The position numbers and the translations under genes were made by a program. Shown here one piece after another: positions 11,597 through 23,205 of a stretch of DNA of 64,000 nt. The notes under the pieces are model-generated. The model ran no database searches. It saw nothing but the letters and a program-made list of their open reading frames with translations, and was not told the origin of the DNA. Each line of letters opens with the position of its first letter. Positions within the stretch are counted from its first letter, which is position 1. Source of the DNA: Morinoia aosen. Lineage: Eukaryota; Arthropoda; Malacostraca; Amphipoda; Talitridae. The stretch spans positions 64,370,392-64,434,391 of the forward strand of contig CM059559.1 of the NCBI GenBank assembly GCA_030386875.1, in the 5' to 3' direction.

Positions 11597-12311
11597 TGCA
11601 GAAGAAACCGTGATAAGAGTGTGAGTGATGAAAGCAAACATTTTGCTTGAGATATATTTCTCTCGAGACACCTCGATGATGAACATTGCAATTTACAATT
11701 TTAGTACATTCCTGTACTTTATCGCAGCTAATTAACTCCACACTCACTACTATAGCACTCCAGGCTTATTACCCTTACCACCACGCATTTCACGCTTACC
11801 ACCAGAGCACTTTAAAATAACTACTTAAGCTCATAATGCTTACCGATATAGTGCTTCACTGTCACCTATACTCAAAGCTAACCATTAAGCACACTGCGCT
11901 CACTGCTGAAGCAGCCAGTGCTCACCACCAAAGCACTCCCCGTTCACTGGCAAAACATTTTGAGATTATCGCCAAGGCTTTACATACGGACTGCCAGAGT
12001 TTTTTCTTATTTTCTGCTCAATATCAATGTAGACCAAGCTCATTACCATCACTCACTACACACAATTGAAAATCAAGGACGTATCACCGGTGGATTGAGG
12101 ACGTGACGGTCGATTATGTGCGATTTATAGGCTGGTCGGCCTGCTCTGCATTAACATTCCCTCAACGCGCTCCTAACTACGCGCGGTCGAGCTCGGACGT
12201 GAAATTCATAGTACGCCATTTATGATTTGAAGGCGCAAAATTTTCAGTCGGTTAATGGCCGTAACATTTGAGAGCGGCCATCCGTGGTTTACAGCTTTAC
12301 AAATGTATGCT

Positions 12312-12556
12312 GCCGGTAGTGTGATGCAGGTGATGTGCTGCACGCAGTGTGCTGCAGATGATGTGCTGCAGATGTTGTGCTGCAGGTGGTGTGCTGCAGG
12401 TGGTGTGCTGCAATTGGTGTTCTGCAGGTGGTGTGCTGCCGGTGCTGTGTTGCATGTGTATGCTGCAGGTAGTGTGCTGCAGGTAGTGTGCTGCAGGAAG
12501 TGCGCTGCAGGTAGTGTGCTGCGGGTGATGTTCTGCAGATAGTGTGTTGCAGCGAA
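12312..12556. repeat. 14-bp minisatellite (GTGTGCTGCAGGTA)n
   Basis: About 17 imperfect copies of a 14-bp GTGCTGCAGGTGGT-type unit, best preserved at 12460-12515. Since 14 is not a multiple of three, the apparent cysteine-rich open frames on both strands cycle with a 42-base period and are artefacts of the repeat. Confidence 0.9.
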
Positions 12557-14254
12557 TTATCGTCGTGCGTATAATGGATGGACGTCACCCATCAAAGGTG
12601 TGTTTTGACATTGTGGCGTACACTGCATTTAGCTTATTAAAACAATATGTCGAATATCTTATTTCATGTTCATTCTTCTCCCGAAAAGTTAACAACATAG
12701 TAAATGAACACTTTACTATGCTGTACAGTAAAAACATTGGTGAGTTCACTTACTTTCATTTATGTTCTTACCATTGGTATTGTTATATTTTTATTTCATT
12801 CTTCAACGAAATGTCACACATCAGCAGAAAAAGTGGAAATGAAATAGTATCTCATTTCACGGTCAGTTTTATTACTCGGTCTTTCCAAATTTTCATGAAA
12901 GTGTGTTAGTTTAAGTTTTTAATAAATTGATGAACTCAATGAGTTGGTAAATTTTAGGAGTATCGCAAAATTTCAAATTTCCGTAAAAAATGAATTTATA
13001 TGTCCCCTCAACGAGATACAACTATTGTGTCTAGGGGAATTTGCGCTCCCAGGGGAACTATGTGAGGGCTCGAGCTATAGGTTAGGTAGGTTTTCTTATT
13101 GTTAAAATAGAATTGGTTTTAGTTTTGTTATGGCCCATCTTTTTTCGATTCACTGCTGTCCTGTTCTGCAGCACCTACTATTTTTTTCTTCAACTTTTTC
13201 TTGTTTCATGATCTTCTTTCTTAGCTTACTCTTTCTATGCATCCTGTGCATACTCGTAGATTTCGCGTTCTTTCAACTCCATACTAAACGGTGCCTTCAT
13301 CCTTCCTCTCATGGAACATCTTTGCCTTAAAAAGGGAGGCTAAAACTTTCTTACATAATAGTTATGAATTTGAATGTCGTGTGCGTTTTTATCATGTCAC
13401 ATATCACAACCCTCAGAACAAATACTAAAGATCAATTTTTGTTCGTACTTAATATCAAGCGAAGACTTCGTCATCAACGAAGTGTATCGAAAATACTGAG
13501 AATGCATTTAATAAAAAACATGTTAGGAAAAAAATTGCCAGTAATTTACCAATTTCTGTGAACACGAGGTTGATGAATAATAGAACGTCTATGAATCGAC
13601 GGCCAAACGAGGATCAATCAAATAATTACCCTAGACTTGCCAGTTTGAATTAGAATTGAATAACACATAAGCGAAATAAAATACACTCCTGCAGCCTCGG
13701 TTAATCTATTACACCATTGCAATATTTTTTCTGGAATTACGTACTCTGTCAAAGAAATTTTTCGAACGTTCAAACGCTTCTGTCCCAAGGGAATTTACCC
13801 TAAAAATTACCTCACTGAGTTCATCACAAGTTCTCGTGATTAAAGTTACATGAGCTGGTGTGACGGTGTTCTTTGCAATTACTGCGTTAGGTAAATTGTG
13901 ACTCATATTTATTAATAATATTATTGTGATCTGGGATGCTTGAATATTCTGTTTTTCGCAGTTTTACGAGTGATTATCATACAATAGGCGGAATTGATTT
14001 ATTATTATTGTTCATGTTTCACGCAGTAAACTGTTAACACACGAGATTGTTACTTGTTTGCTATGTTAGCATTATTAATGGATACTAAAAATTGGAAATA
14101 GCCATATTGAAGAGGTAGTTTTATTTTTACAGAATCTTTGTAATTTTTACTGAAAAATATTAAAAATACACTAAACTGTTCACATTAGTGAATTTAAAAT
14201 AAGATGTTATTTATACAATTTCATAGAAATGTAAATGAACTTGAACCCATAAAT
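12557..14254. other. AT-rich spacer, nothing recognised
   Basis: Contains an open frame of 121 codons at 12544-12909 that begins in the satellite. It is rich in aromatic residues, matches no family I know and has no splice context, so it is not called a gene. Confidence 0.4.
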
Positions 14255-14992
14255 TTCGGTATATGTGAAATAATAGACAGCAATCGGTTTTCAACTTTTC
14301 AGTGCCTAAACATAATTAATTAGATCGAAATAAACAAGTTTTCATTCATGCACTTTCTGTTTGAAATAAGTATTTTACGAGTTATAGCGGTATGTTAATT
14401 TTCGTCTTTTATGACGAATGCTATCGAATAAACAGCTGTTGGTCGATTTTCGAATTTTTGTTGCTTCAGTCATGGTAATAACAATAATATAAACTACTTT
14501 TCTTCTATACACTTTTTGCGGCCAATGAGTATTTACGAGTTAGAGCGGTAGGTTTTATTTGTTGCGCGATTGAACTGTTAAAGTACGTTCAAGTACTTTG
14601 TAATTTATTATTTGCCGGCCCCGCGGAGCCTGCAGAGCCTGAACCCACTCCTAAGATCTTTTAGTTAATAACACAATAGAAATTATCACCCAAAAGTAAC
14701 GAGTTATAGCGGTATGTTAACTTTCGTCTCAGATGGCGGGAATCCGGTAGATCATTCGAGCGCGTCGGAAGGGAGAGTCCATTGCAGTGTTGCCATACGA
14801 CGCGTTCGATGAATTTCTTTCCACTTCAAACACTAGAGTTGCGGTTAGTCATTTACCGCAATAACTCGGAAAATACTCATTTCAGACGGGGAAAGTGTAT
14901 AAAAAACTTGTTTATTTCGATCTAATTAAATATGTTTAGGCACCGAAAAGTTGAAAATCGATTACTGTCCATTTCTTAACATTTACCAAAAT
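14255..14992. mobile_element. inverted-repeat element related to the 2.8-kb hairpin
   Basis: Terminal inverted repeats at about 14255-14395 and 14850-14992: both ends carry CAATCGRTTTTCAACTTTTC, GATCGAAATAAACAAGTTTT and GAGTTATWGCGGTA in mirrored order. The outermost bases (GGTAWATGT) match those of the 2803-3337 element, as do the ATAAACAAGTTTT and GCACTTTC segments. The middle repeats parts of the arm: AGTATTTTACGAGTTATAGC recurs in variant form near 14530 and 14700. There is no coding frame. The superfamily is undetermined. Confidence 0.7.
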
Positions 14993-15574
14993 TTATTTTA
15001 TTCTCATCATAATCCTTGAATTTCTTCTGCCAGCAAGGGTTGGAAGAGGCTTTCCAGGCGTCCTGACTCTGGTATCGAGCAAAGGTAGGAGAGAGGTGCA
15101 AGGTTTACTGCAAGAGGAAAGAGAGAAATTTAAGTATTTAATTTGCCAAGTTAATTGGATGAAGGAAAATAGCTCGTTTAATGAAAATAATTACAAAAAT
15201 CTGACCCAAGCCCTCTTACCCGCCTAACGTTCGACGTTCGATGCAAAATGCTTGCGCTACGTGACAAAAAAACGAAGTTTCAGGAACAAAGGAAGGTGCT
15301 TTGGTAGTGAAGTGCAGTTACGAGTATACTGTAAAAGAAGGTTTATGAGTAAAAAATATGGGAACAAAGAGCGAGTTGGAGCACATAAGTCACTATGATT
15401 CAGAAATTAATATAATTTATACGTTGGTCGAAACTCATCTGAGGAATCTATCCTCAGTGAGGTTTCTCCTCTTTTAGGGGCAAGTAAGTTGCAATGCTCA
15501 AGAGGAGCAATAGAACACAGGAAAGATAATACCGAAGGCTTTAATAATACCTTAAAGTAATGAATACTACCTAA
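14993..15574. other. spacer, nothing recognised
   Basis: No gene or repeat recognised between the hairpin element and the 37-bp satellite. Confidence 0.4.
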
Positions 15575-16019
15575 GTTAAGGGTCGCTTCTCAAGGAGGAC
15601 GACAAGGGTAAATTAAGGGTGGCCTCTCAAGGACGACAAAGGTTAATTAAGGGTCGCCTCTCAAGGAGGACGACAAAGGTAAATTAAGGGTCGCCTCTCA
15701 AGGAGGACGACAAAGATAAATTAAGGGTCGCCTCTCAAGGAGGACGACAAAGATAAATTAAGGGTCGCCTCTCAAGGAGGACGACAAAGATAAATTAAGG
15801 GTCGCCTCTCAAGGAGGACGACAAAATTAAATTAAGGGTCGCCTCTCAAGGAGGACGACAAAGGTAAATTAAGGGTCACCTCTCAAGGAGGACGACAAAG
15901 GTAAATAAAGGGTCGCCTCTCAAGGAGGACGACAGAGGTAAATTAAGGGTCACCTCTCAAGGAGGACGACAAAGGTAAATTAAGGGTCGCCTCTCAAGGA
16001 GGACGATAAAGGTAAATAA
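15575..16019. repeat. 37-bp minisatellite, ~12 copies
   Basis: The unit reads TTAAGGGTCGCCTCTCAAGG followed by AGGACGACAAAGGTAAA. Copies are highly similar; the second is shortened, and the last few differ mainly at GTCGCC/GTCACC. Each unit holds a small hairpin-capable core (CCTCTCAAGGAGG). No coding role is evident. Confidence 0.92.
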
Positions 16020-16476
16020 ATAATTGCTAGTTTTAAGTATAAATAAATAAGGACACCAAAGTGGAAAAAATAACACGGAAGATATAGGCGCAAATAGAGG
16101 AGAAAGAAGAGGACAGCACAAGAGGACAGCACAAGAGGAACAGAAATGTTCGTCCTCTCCTCAACCGCGGCCTTGATGGCAGCCCCGACGGAACTTCGCA
16201 GCACTCCTCCGTTTGCACAGAGAGTTAGTTCCGCAGGCACACGTAGCACTGGGTTACTTTCAGTAACGATGGTGAAGATGATAATAGGAGTAATATTGAT
16301 CATAATAATGGTAATAACAGTAATGCTAGCAATAATAATAGTTATAATAAAATTAGGGACCAGTTAACGATCTCACCTCTGTTCGTGCTCCAAACCTCAG
16401 GTGTGTGATGAAATGAGGTCTAGACTGCTCTGTTACGGATGTGAGGACGCTGTATCTCTTTTAAAATAGGCTTTAA
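16020..16476. other. spacer, nothing recognised
   Basis: Short overlapping frames on both strands between 16.0 and 16.4 kb are antisense shadows of one another and match nothing known. Confidence 0.4.
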
Positions 16477-16705
16477 AAAAATTAATACTGATATTATTTT
16501 CTACTATTATTATAACATAGGTACACAATTTTAAAGCATCAGATTTTTAAAATTAAACTTTATCGGTTTGAAATTAAACATGACCTTTTTGAAATAAAAT
16601 TTGTCCTTCTCAAAATCAAATTTAGCTGTTTTAAATTAAACTTTGCATTCTTCAAATTGAACTTGAGCTTTTTCAAACCAAAGTTAAAAAGGTGTAATTA
16701 TTTTG
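16477..16705 (+). repeat. isolated arm of the 17.4-18.5 kb inverted-repeat element
   Basis: The same kind of arm as 18140-18456: a TTATTAT-rich stretch, then degenerate ~27-base units of the type AATTAAACTTGAGCTTTTTC, ending AAAGTTAAAAAGGTGTAAT. It is the reverse complement of the left arm at 17455-17600 and matches that arm's terminus better than the element's own right arm does. Confidence 0.65.
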
Positions 16706-17454
16706 TTTCATAATCTGAAGAACAATTACAGACAATGGCCCTGATCCATACCTATACAAACAACCTATCTGTTAAATATCCTTACCTACGGTAACTGCCT
16801 CACATCATTGTTATGTAATTCACTCAAAAATTCTTCAATACATTAGCACTGATCGTGAAAGACTTTTTTCAAATGATTTTCTCTCCAAAAATCTTTATTG
16901 GGTTTCTCTGTGTGGGAATATGTACATTTTCTGTCAACCTTTCAAAGCTTATTTAATTGATCTGCTATCTGTGTCATGACTTCGTTCTATAAGTCTTAAT
17001 GTAATGAAAGTATTTTTAAGCCGATTTTTTCTGATGGTTTGTTGTAATTATAATTTTGGAAGACCATATCAGTCTCCAAATATAAATCTTTTTCAGACTA
17101 TTTTCTCTTAAAAATTTGGCTGTATTCGTTTCATTTTCTAATTTTTAAATTTTCAGACCATTCATACACAATTTTAATGTTGATAGAATGTAGTTTGATT
17201 TGATGGCTCAACCTATTTGACGCAAAAAGGGTGTCCACAAGGTAGTAAATAAGTAAAAAGTAGTAAAATTTGCCTCAGGGGTCTACATTACCTGTCATGG
17301 TATTAAAAATTCTGAAGTGGGATAATTCGTTAAAAATTGAGAGTAAAGTAAATGTGTATTAGGAGTATAAAGAATTTTAAAAAGTTATTTCTCACAGAAT
17401 CAAGAATTTTCACCAGTTTATAGGAAATATTCAAAGGTGATATGACAATTCCCC

Positions 17455-18456
17455 AGTGTCTACTACACCTTTTTCACTTTAATTTAACAAGCTCAAGTTT
17501 AATTTTAAGAAGCTCAAGTTCAATTTTACAAAGATCAAGTTCAATTTTAATAAACTTATAAGCCTAAAATTACATAACTATTTAAAGATATTAGTAATAA
17601 AATTATTATGTTAGTAATATAAGTCTATTTGAGAGAATTCATACATATTTAAAAGTACTGGCTCTGAATTTAGAGTAAATTGAATATCAGAGAATACAAA
17701 GCTGTTGTGATTTTGTACTTAATTTGACACTGTTTCAGTTTTACCCATGAATTATTTGCAGTGCATATCACCGGTACCTGTGTCTACGCTACTACAATCA
17801 TTTACAGAAACATTTTGCTGAATATTTCCATTAAAAGATTTAATGATGGGAGATAATGTATAAATTCACCAAGTCATGGTTTAAATGTGCATAAATAGAA
17901 CTACTAGTAAAAAGAGATTTGTCTCTATTTTGGTATTATATTTTATGTGTAATATAACATTAGATAATAAACCATTATTGTAGCAGCCTTATTGTTTATA
18001 TATAATTTTGAAGCTATGTAATGTTTAAATTTTCACTCAGGGTTGTTTGCTAATTGTCACACAGATACTTATTACATAAAGTTTACTTAGATAATTTTTA
18101 TCGATAGTACTGGTGATATGTTTAGCAAATGATTCATAGGTAAGACTAAAAGAATGTCAAGTTAAGTACAAAATCACAGCAGCTTGGCATTGTCTGATAT
18201 TCAATTTACTCCAAATTCAATGCCAGTACTTTTAAATAAATATGAGTTCTCTCAAATCGACGTTAATTATATTACCACTAAAATAATTGTATTACTATTA
18301 TTATTACATATGTACGCTATTTTAGAAGCGTATGTTTGGTAAAATCAAACTTGACCTTTTTTAAAATATGCCACACATTTTGAAAATTAAACTTGTGATT
18401 TTTTAAGATGAACTTGAGCTTTTCTAGATTAAAGTTAAAAATATGCAGTTTCCAGT
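17455..18456. mobile_element. inverted-repeat (foldback-like) element
   Basis: Arms of about 290-315 bases at 17455-17745 and 18140-18456 are reverse complements with moderate divergence: AGCTCAAGTTYAATTTT-type units near the ends, then a shared segment containing TTTTGTACTTAA and AATATCAG on one side and its mirror on the other. The end portion of each arm is itself a degenerate tandem array, as in Foldback elements. No coding capacity. At 17226 and 18822 lie GGGTGTCCAC and GGCACCCTG, which may be the ends of a larger enclosing element. Confidence 0.65.
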
Positions 18457-19113
18457 GAGTTGGTTTTTTGCATATGATGACCTGGTTTTTTCATAGTTGA
18501 AAAATGTCAAAACATGGTCATTGTCAAACGCTTGTTCCTTTTGGAAGGCATACATTGAAAGTTTTTTTTTCTGAATTATGTGTGGTGTACTGCATTTGGT
18601 ATCAAGTATTTTATTTGTTATTTTAAGTATTAAGAAACGCGTAATTTTTATTAACTTATGTTATTGCGTGTATTATTGACTCAAATTACTCATTATAGGC
18701 CAATTTCTAACACATGGACATTTGGACAACATTCATTTTGTAAAAATAGTTAGTAATTTTGGCTGTTGAAAGTAGTAAAGAGTAGTAAAGTTTGGAAATG
18801 AAACATCAGTAGGCACCCTGTGATAATAAAGGAAATTTACCTGTCGCTGAAGATTGAAGAAAACACCCGAACTGACATTAAATTTTGATGTTTGCTGCAG
18901 TACCTCTGTATAACAGAGATTAGAGTTTTCCAGGCCAATGTGGTAAATAATTTTAAAACAAAGATAAAATTTAGAAGTATACAAATGGTAGTTGAAAATG
19001 ACAGTGAACAGAATTATATTTACCTATATCTATATAATTCTTGTATATGAGACTAACTTTTCCCCTTTTTCTGGTCAGGGACCTCCATTTTTACTTGATA
19101 TCCTCTTTTGTAG
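18457..19113. other. AT-rich spacer
   Basis: Holds AGTAGTAAAGAGTAGTAAAG near 18773 ahead of GGCACCCTG, mirrored by TAGTAAATAAGTAAAAAGTAG near 17243 after GGGTGTCCAC. Otherwise nothing was recognised. Confidence 0.4.
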
Positions 19114-19295
19114 ATCACTATAAGAGAGCAGAGAAGAAAATGCTCTATGGTGATTCAATGTCAACAACTTCAGAGAGTGAGGAAATTCAAAGCAAAGATG
19201 TTCATAACCAAATAACATGCCCTCATGGCAACAAAAGAGATCACCCTAATGCCATGATTATCCCAGAATTGGAGGGCAAATTTGCAGTGTCCTAA
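19114..19295 (+). other. possible terminal coding exon, unknown gene
   Basis: An acceptor (CTCTTTTGTAG) precedes an open frame of about 60 codons ending in TAA at 19293-19295. The peptide is charged and serine-rich (starts HYKRAEKKMLYGDSM, contains STTSESEEIQS) and looks like the cytoplasmic tail of a membrane protein, but I cannot name a family. No upstream exon of the same gene was identified and the neighbourhood is repeat-rich, so a decayed gene or chance remains possible. Confidence 0.3.
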
Positions 19296-19874
19296 TCCAC
19301 AAAATACCTAATTTTAGGGCACTCAAGTGAGGGGCATGGTGTTCATCGCAGTTACCAAACTGTCTTTTCGTAACCAAGTTACTTACTAGGAACTAGGCCG
19401 CTCTGCCTGAAAGACATCTACGCCGCTATGAGGAGAAATTATCACTTAATCCACTCTGCCAGTTTTGACATCTGATTTGTGGGTTAGGACACTGCTTATT
19501 TCCCCTCCAATTTCCCTCTCTGAAAGATATCTGAGTCTCCCTCAGGGGACTTAAGTATGTGATATATGAGAATAAATAGAATAAGTTTTGTTTATTCACT
19601 GACCATCTTTTTCTCTGGTAGCAGTTGTCATGTTTTCAGCACTATTATTTTCTTATTCAATGTTTGTGTTTCTTAAACTATCTTCAATCGTTGTTTCTTT
19701 GTGCGAAGAAACTTGTGTATAGATTTCTCAAAACATTCTCTTCATACTAAATGTTGTCATTTTTTGATTGCTTATGATCCCATAGCAGAGAACTATGATC
19801 ATAATAATAATAATATAGTTATATTTTTCAATAGAATAAGCCACATTGACTTCCACTCTAAGGCGACCATACAC

Positions 19875-20695
19875 CATTTTTTGTCCAAATGTTTAAAAAA
19901 ATTGATTTGCTTTAAATTGAAGCTATACATGTGCTGAACATCCACAATGAATTTTACAGGCGTGCATACAATAAAACGTTCACTATGAAGAATGGACTAG
20001 TGTTGAAGAGGAGCTTTTTTCTGTTGTAAAAAAAATTTTGAACAAAACTTTTTTGTTGTTGAATAACAAGTCATTGATAACTTTTTCAATCATACACACA
20101 AAAACAACAATAACATTTTTTTTCAAACAAAGTGTTTTATTGTGAAAATGTCATTTCATTTTTTCGCTTTTGTGGACACCTAAAACTTTCCTCGTGCGAA
20201 ATGCTACACCTCCTACAATTTTTGGTGTAGAGAGTCGAGATGATGTTTTTTTTGAAAGAAGAATAGTAGGGCCACAGCCCCTAGGTAGGAATTTCAAGTT
20301 TTCGAATTAGGTAAAAAACGGAAGGCCGTCAAAATGAAAAAATGAGATTTGTGGCAATTTTTCCAAATTGGCTTTCTCATTCAAAATATCTCCAAAACAA
20401 AAACGTGTTTCGAATATTCCTATCTCGGGGCTGTGGCCCAAGTGTTTTTCTTTCAAATATCACTTGTTTCATGCCTATAGATTGGAATTTGTGGTATGGG
20501 TAAGGTTTGCCGTACACCCCTATATTCCGTTTTCTTTGCCGTTACTCATATTCTATGAAGCAAATCGAAAAATTCCCACAGAGTAACCCCTATTATTTCA
20601 TTCGTTTTATCAGTTTGTCAAAGTTGATCAGCATTGGTTCACAAATGAGGAAAAAAGTGCAAAAGGAGTACGGTTCCCTTAATGAGTCGGTCTGT
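19875..20695 (+). repeat. interspersed repeat, copy A (0.8 kb)
   Basis: Matches 61450-62270 in the same orientation along its whole length with moderate divergence. Shared landmarks are TTGAAGCTATACATGTGCTGAACATCC-like text at the left, CCTAAAACTTTCCTCG, GAGTCGAGAT, ACTTGTTTCAT, TTCCGTTTTCTTTGCCGT, TATGAAGCAAATCGAAA and CATTGGTTCACAAATGA at the right. No conserved frame runs through both copies. Unclassified. Confidence 0.8.
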
Positions 20696-21283
20696 CAGTG
20701 TCACACTCTGTTCATAGCTTTGATTGCGATTGAACATCGCTTAACTAAAGTATATACTGATACAGATTGAAGTTTAGTCGTTTGTATAATCTCAAAACAT
20801 ATAAAACAGCAAGGGCAATAATGCTCAAATTAACCATTATGTTTTAATTCTTTCATTTGATTGAAATATATTTGTAAATTTGCGACTTACTGTTGTGTTT
20901 TTTTCGTTGTTTTTTGCTTAAAAGATATTTCTAGCTCATTATTGTGAAAGCTCTGGGCAGCTCTGTGGTGATAAGTTAAAGAACATTGAATCTATAAGTA
21001 AACATTGCGTATAAGTTTATTGTTGTCCTATTTTGCTTGGTGCGAATAGTTCCCACTCAAAGTTACATTCAGCATCGCATAACCCATGGAAGGATCTGAC
21101 ACTAATAAAAATATCCCAGTGATAGTTTAGGAATTGATTCTGAAACTTGATTTTACTTCGATTAGTATGCATTTACTGCACGTTGAATAGTTATGTCTTT
21201 TATTTCAATAGTCTTATGCTGTTTTATTTTTATTTTTAATACATGTAGAAATAATTATATGACAATTCTTCTTTGGATTTTAG
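20696..21283. other. AT-rich spacer, nothing recognised
   Basis: No gene or repeat recognised. Confidence 0.4.
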
Positions 21284-21505
21284 TGGAACGTCAAAAGAAG
21301 CAACAACAGGTCAAGAGAAGGAAAAGCACCTCCATCTCAAGTTGGACCAAATTCAGAAAGATGTAAAAGGAAATAACCTCCTCGAAGACATAGTACGCGA
21401 GGATGAGAAGAGGGTGTGCCCAGTGCAACTTCAGTTCTCCATTGCTTACCAGTGCCAGGTGATTCGCCTGATGAATTGGAGTCCCTTCTCAAAGAAGACG
21501 TTTTG
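21284..21505 (+). other. possible exon, unknown gene
   Basis: An acceptor (TTTGGATTTTAG) and a weaker donor (TTTTG|GTTAGT) bound 222 nt that are open throughout one frame. The first half reads like coding sequence (KEKHLHLKLDQIQKDVKGNN). In the second half the neighbouring frame looks better (PGDSPDELESLLKEDVL and beyond the donor), which suggests a frame break around 21420 in a decayed gene or transposon. No domain was recognised. Confidence 0.25.
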
Positions 21506-22118
21506 GTTAGTACAATAGAACTTGATGTTGTAAGCTTGTCAGATGCATTGCTTCGTTACGCTAGCCAGTTGATATGTTCTGTCCAATATTCAACAGCTTG
21601 CTAATTTATATATATAATAAAACTTCAAAACCTTGCTGGCAGTGATAGCCATACGAAAAATTAAATTTACTACGCTGCATAACTGGAACGCCCACTTCAA
21701 TTTTCGTCATATGTTCATCTTAAGTATCAATAACTAAAGGGTTTTCCAAAACTGCAAAAAATAATTCAAAATTTGTCACCCAATTTGGTAGGAACGTGTT
21801 TTCTATGTCGAGTTAGAATGAAATTAAATTACTTTGATCCAGTGTAGAAACAACTGCTATAAATAATTTTCTTTAGTAACTGCGAAGAACTGGTAAAACA
21901 CCGTACAGTCCCAATTTGTGTTTATTAAAACCAATCATGTATGCATATGTTTGCAAATTTTCAGTTAAGCCAGTCTTAAATGAAATAAAATTGCCATAAG
22001 GTCGGATGAATGCAGTACTTTCTTTGAACATCTACAGCTCAAACTCACGTGCTACCTCATTGTTGAGACTAATTTCAACACATGTGTTAATCATTGTTCC
22101 AGGTTCTATGCTAAAACC
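21506..22118. other. AT-rich spacer, nothing recognised
   Basis: No gene or repeat recognised. Confidence 0.4.
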
Positions 22119-22398
22119 TTATTTAACGTCTTCACCAGAAATCCATGATGGTGAGTGCGAGACAATCGTCGCTACGAAAGACAGCAGCACGCCGAGGATA
22201 TTAATGACCCAAAACCTTGCTCTCCAGTTCAGCATGACGGCAACGGGTGTCGAGCGACTGATGTCGAAGTTGAAGTTCGCGAATTCACCTGCTTGTTGCG
22301 CTTGATTGATGGTATGATATTGGTAAGGCAAACTACTCAAATTTGCTTGTCTCATACTATAGGGTACTATGGCGATCGGCAAGTGAGGAGGGATATTT
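22119..22398 (-). other. possible coding exon with one membrane segment
   Basis: On the minus strand an open frame runs from just after an acceptor-like TTCTCTAG to a TAA at 22119-22121. It encodes a polar stretch (YQYHTINQAQQAGEF), then a hydrophobic segment (FWVINILGVLLSFVATIV) suited to one transmembrane helix, and ends SWISGEDVK. Codon use looks more gene-like than the surroundings. I do not recognise the family, the acceptor is mediocre, and no partner exon was found. It could be the last exon of a small membrane protein gene or an old pseudogene. Confidence 0.3.
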
Positions 22399-23205
22399 CT
22401 AGAGAATCTCTGTCATATATTGGCTATCGAGATTTCAATTTTTCGTGCTTACATTGTTTCACACCATCTCTCGTACCTGTGAAGGGTTTTTCATTTCGAT
22501 TTGAAATTGAATCTGTTATGCACAGAGTATCCTGTGGAGTACACCACCCTGTGCATAGATTCCACGTTTGGCTTGGTACATACGCAATGGTCCCATCTCT
22601 TTCGTTTGTGAAATTATTTCAGTTATAGAATTAAGCATACTGCTATACTACTAGGCAATAATACAGGTCAGAAATGTACGTTTCAGCCTCTAATTTGCGT
22701 GTGTTCATACAGCTTACACTCGGTCAGTCGAATTATTGCTTAGTGACTTGTACGACATGCCAAATTATTGTGGCTAAATTTTGGTTTACATCAAATTCAA
22801 ATCACGTACCAAATAAGTTTACGAGCTCGGCTACATAGTGTTTATAGTTGTATGTATTCATTCGGTTTTATCCTAAATTTTTTGTTGAAGATGAGTACTT
22901 CATTCATCTATGATTCTCTCTATGAAATTGTTGCGATTTAATGCACTCGAATCTGCAAGTAATAAATAGCAGAGTGGTTGCAACTATGTATATTATTTTA
23001 GACAAGAATGAAAGTGACACACTTGGAGCAAGTTTCAGGCTATCCCACAAACATTATTATAGGCGAATCACAGGCTGTGCACCCATGACACCAGAATTTT
23101 TTGTGTTTTTCTTGGTATATCTCTATATATAAAAAATATAAATAAACTATGATGTATTTTATTGGCTGATGGTTTATTTTTATTTTTAGACGTACAGTAT
23201 AGATA
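22399..23205. other. AT-rich spacer, nothing recognised
   Basis: No gene or repeat recognised. Confidence 0.4.

Noticed and set aside
12255-12588. Cysteine-rich 95-99-codon frames on both strands
   Set aside because: They follow the 42-base cycle of the 14-bp minisatellite and have no independent support.
21284-22398. Linking the exon-like pieces at 19.1, 21.3 and 22.1 kb into one gene
   Set aside because: They lie on different strands, the 19.1-kb piece ends in its own stop, and no shared domain joins them.
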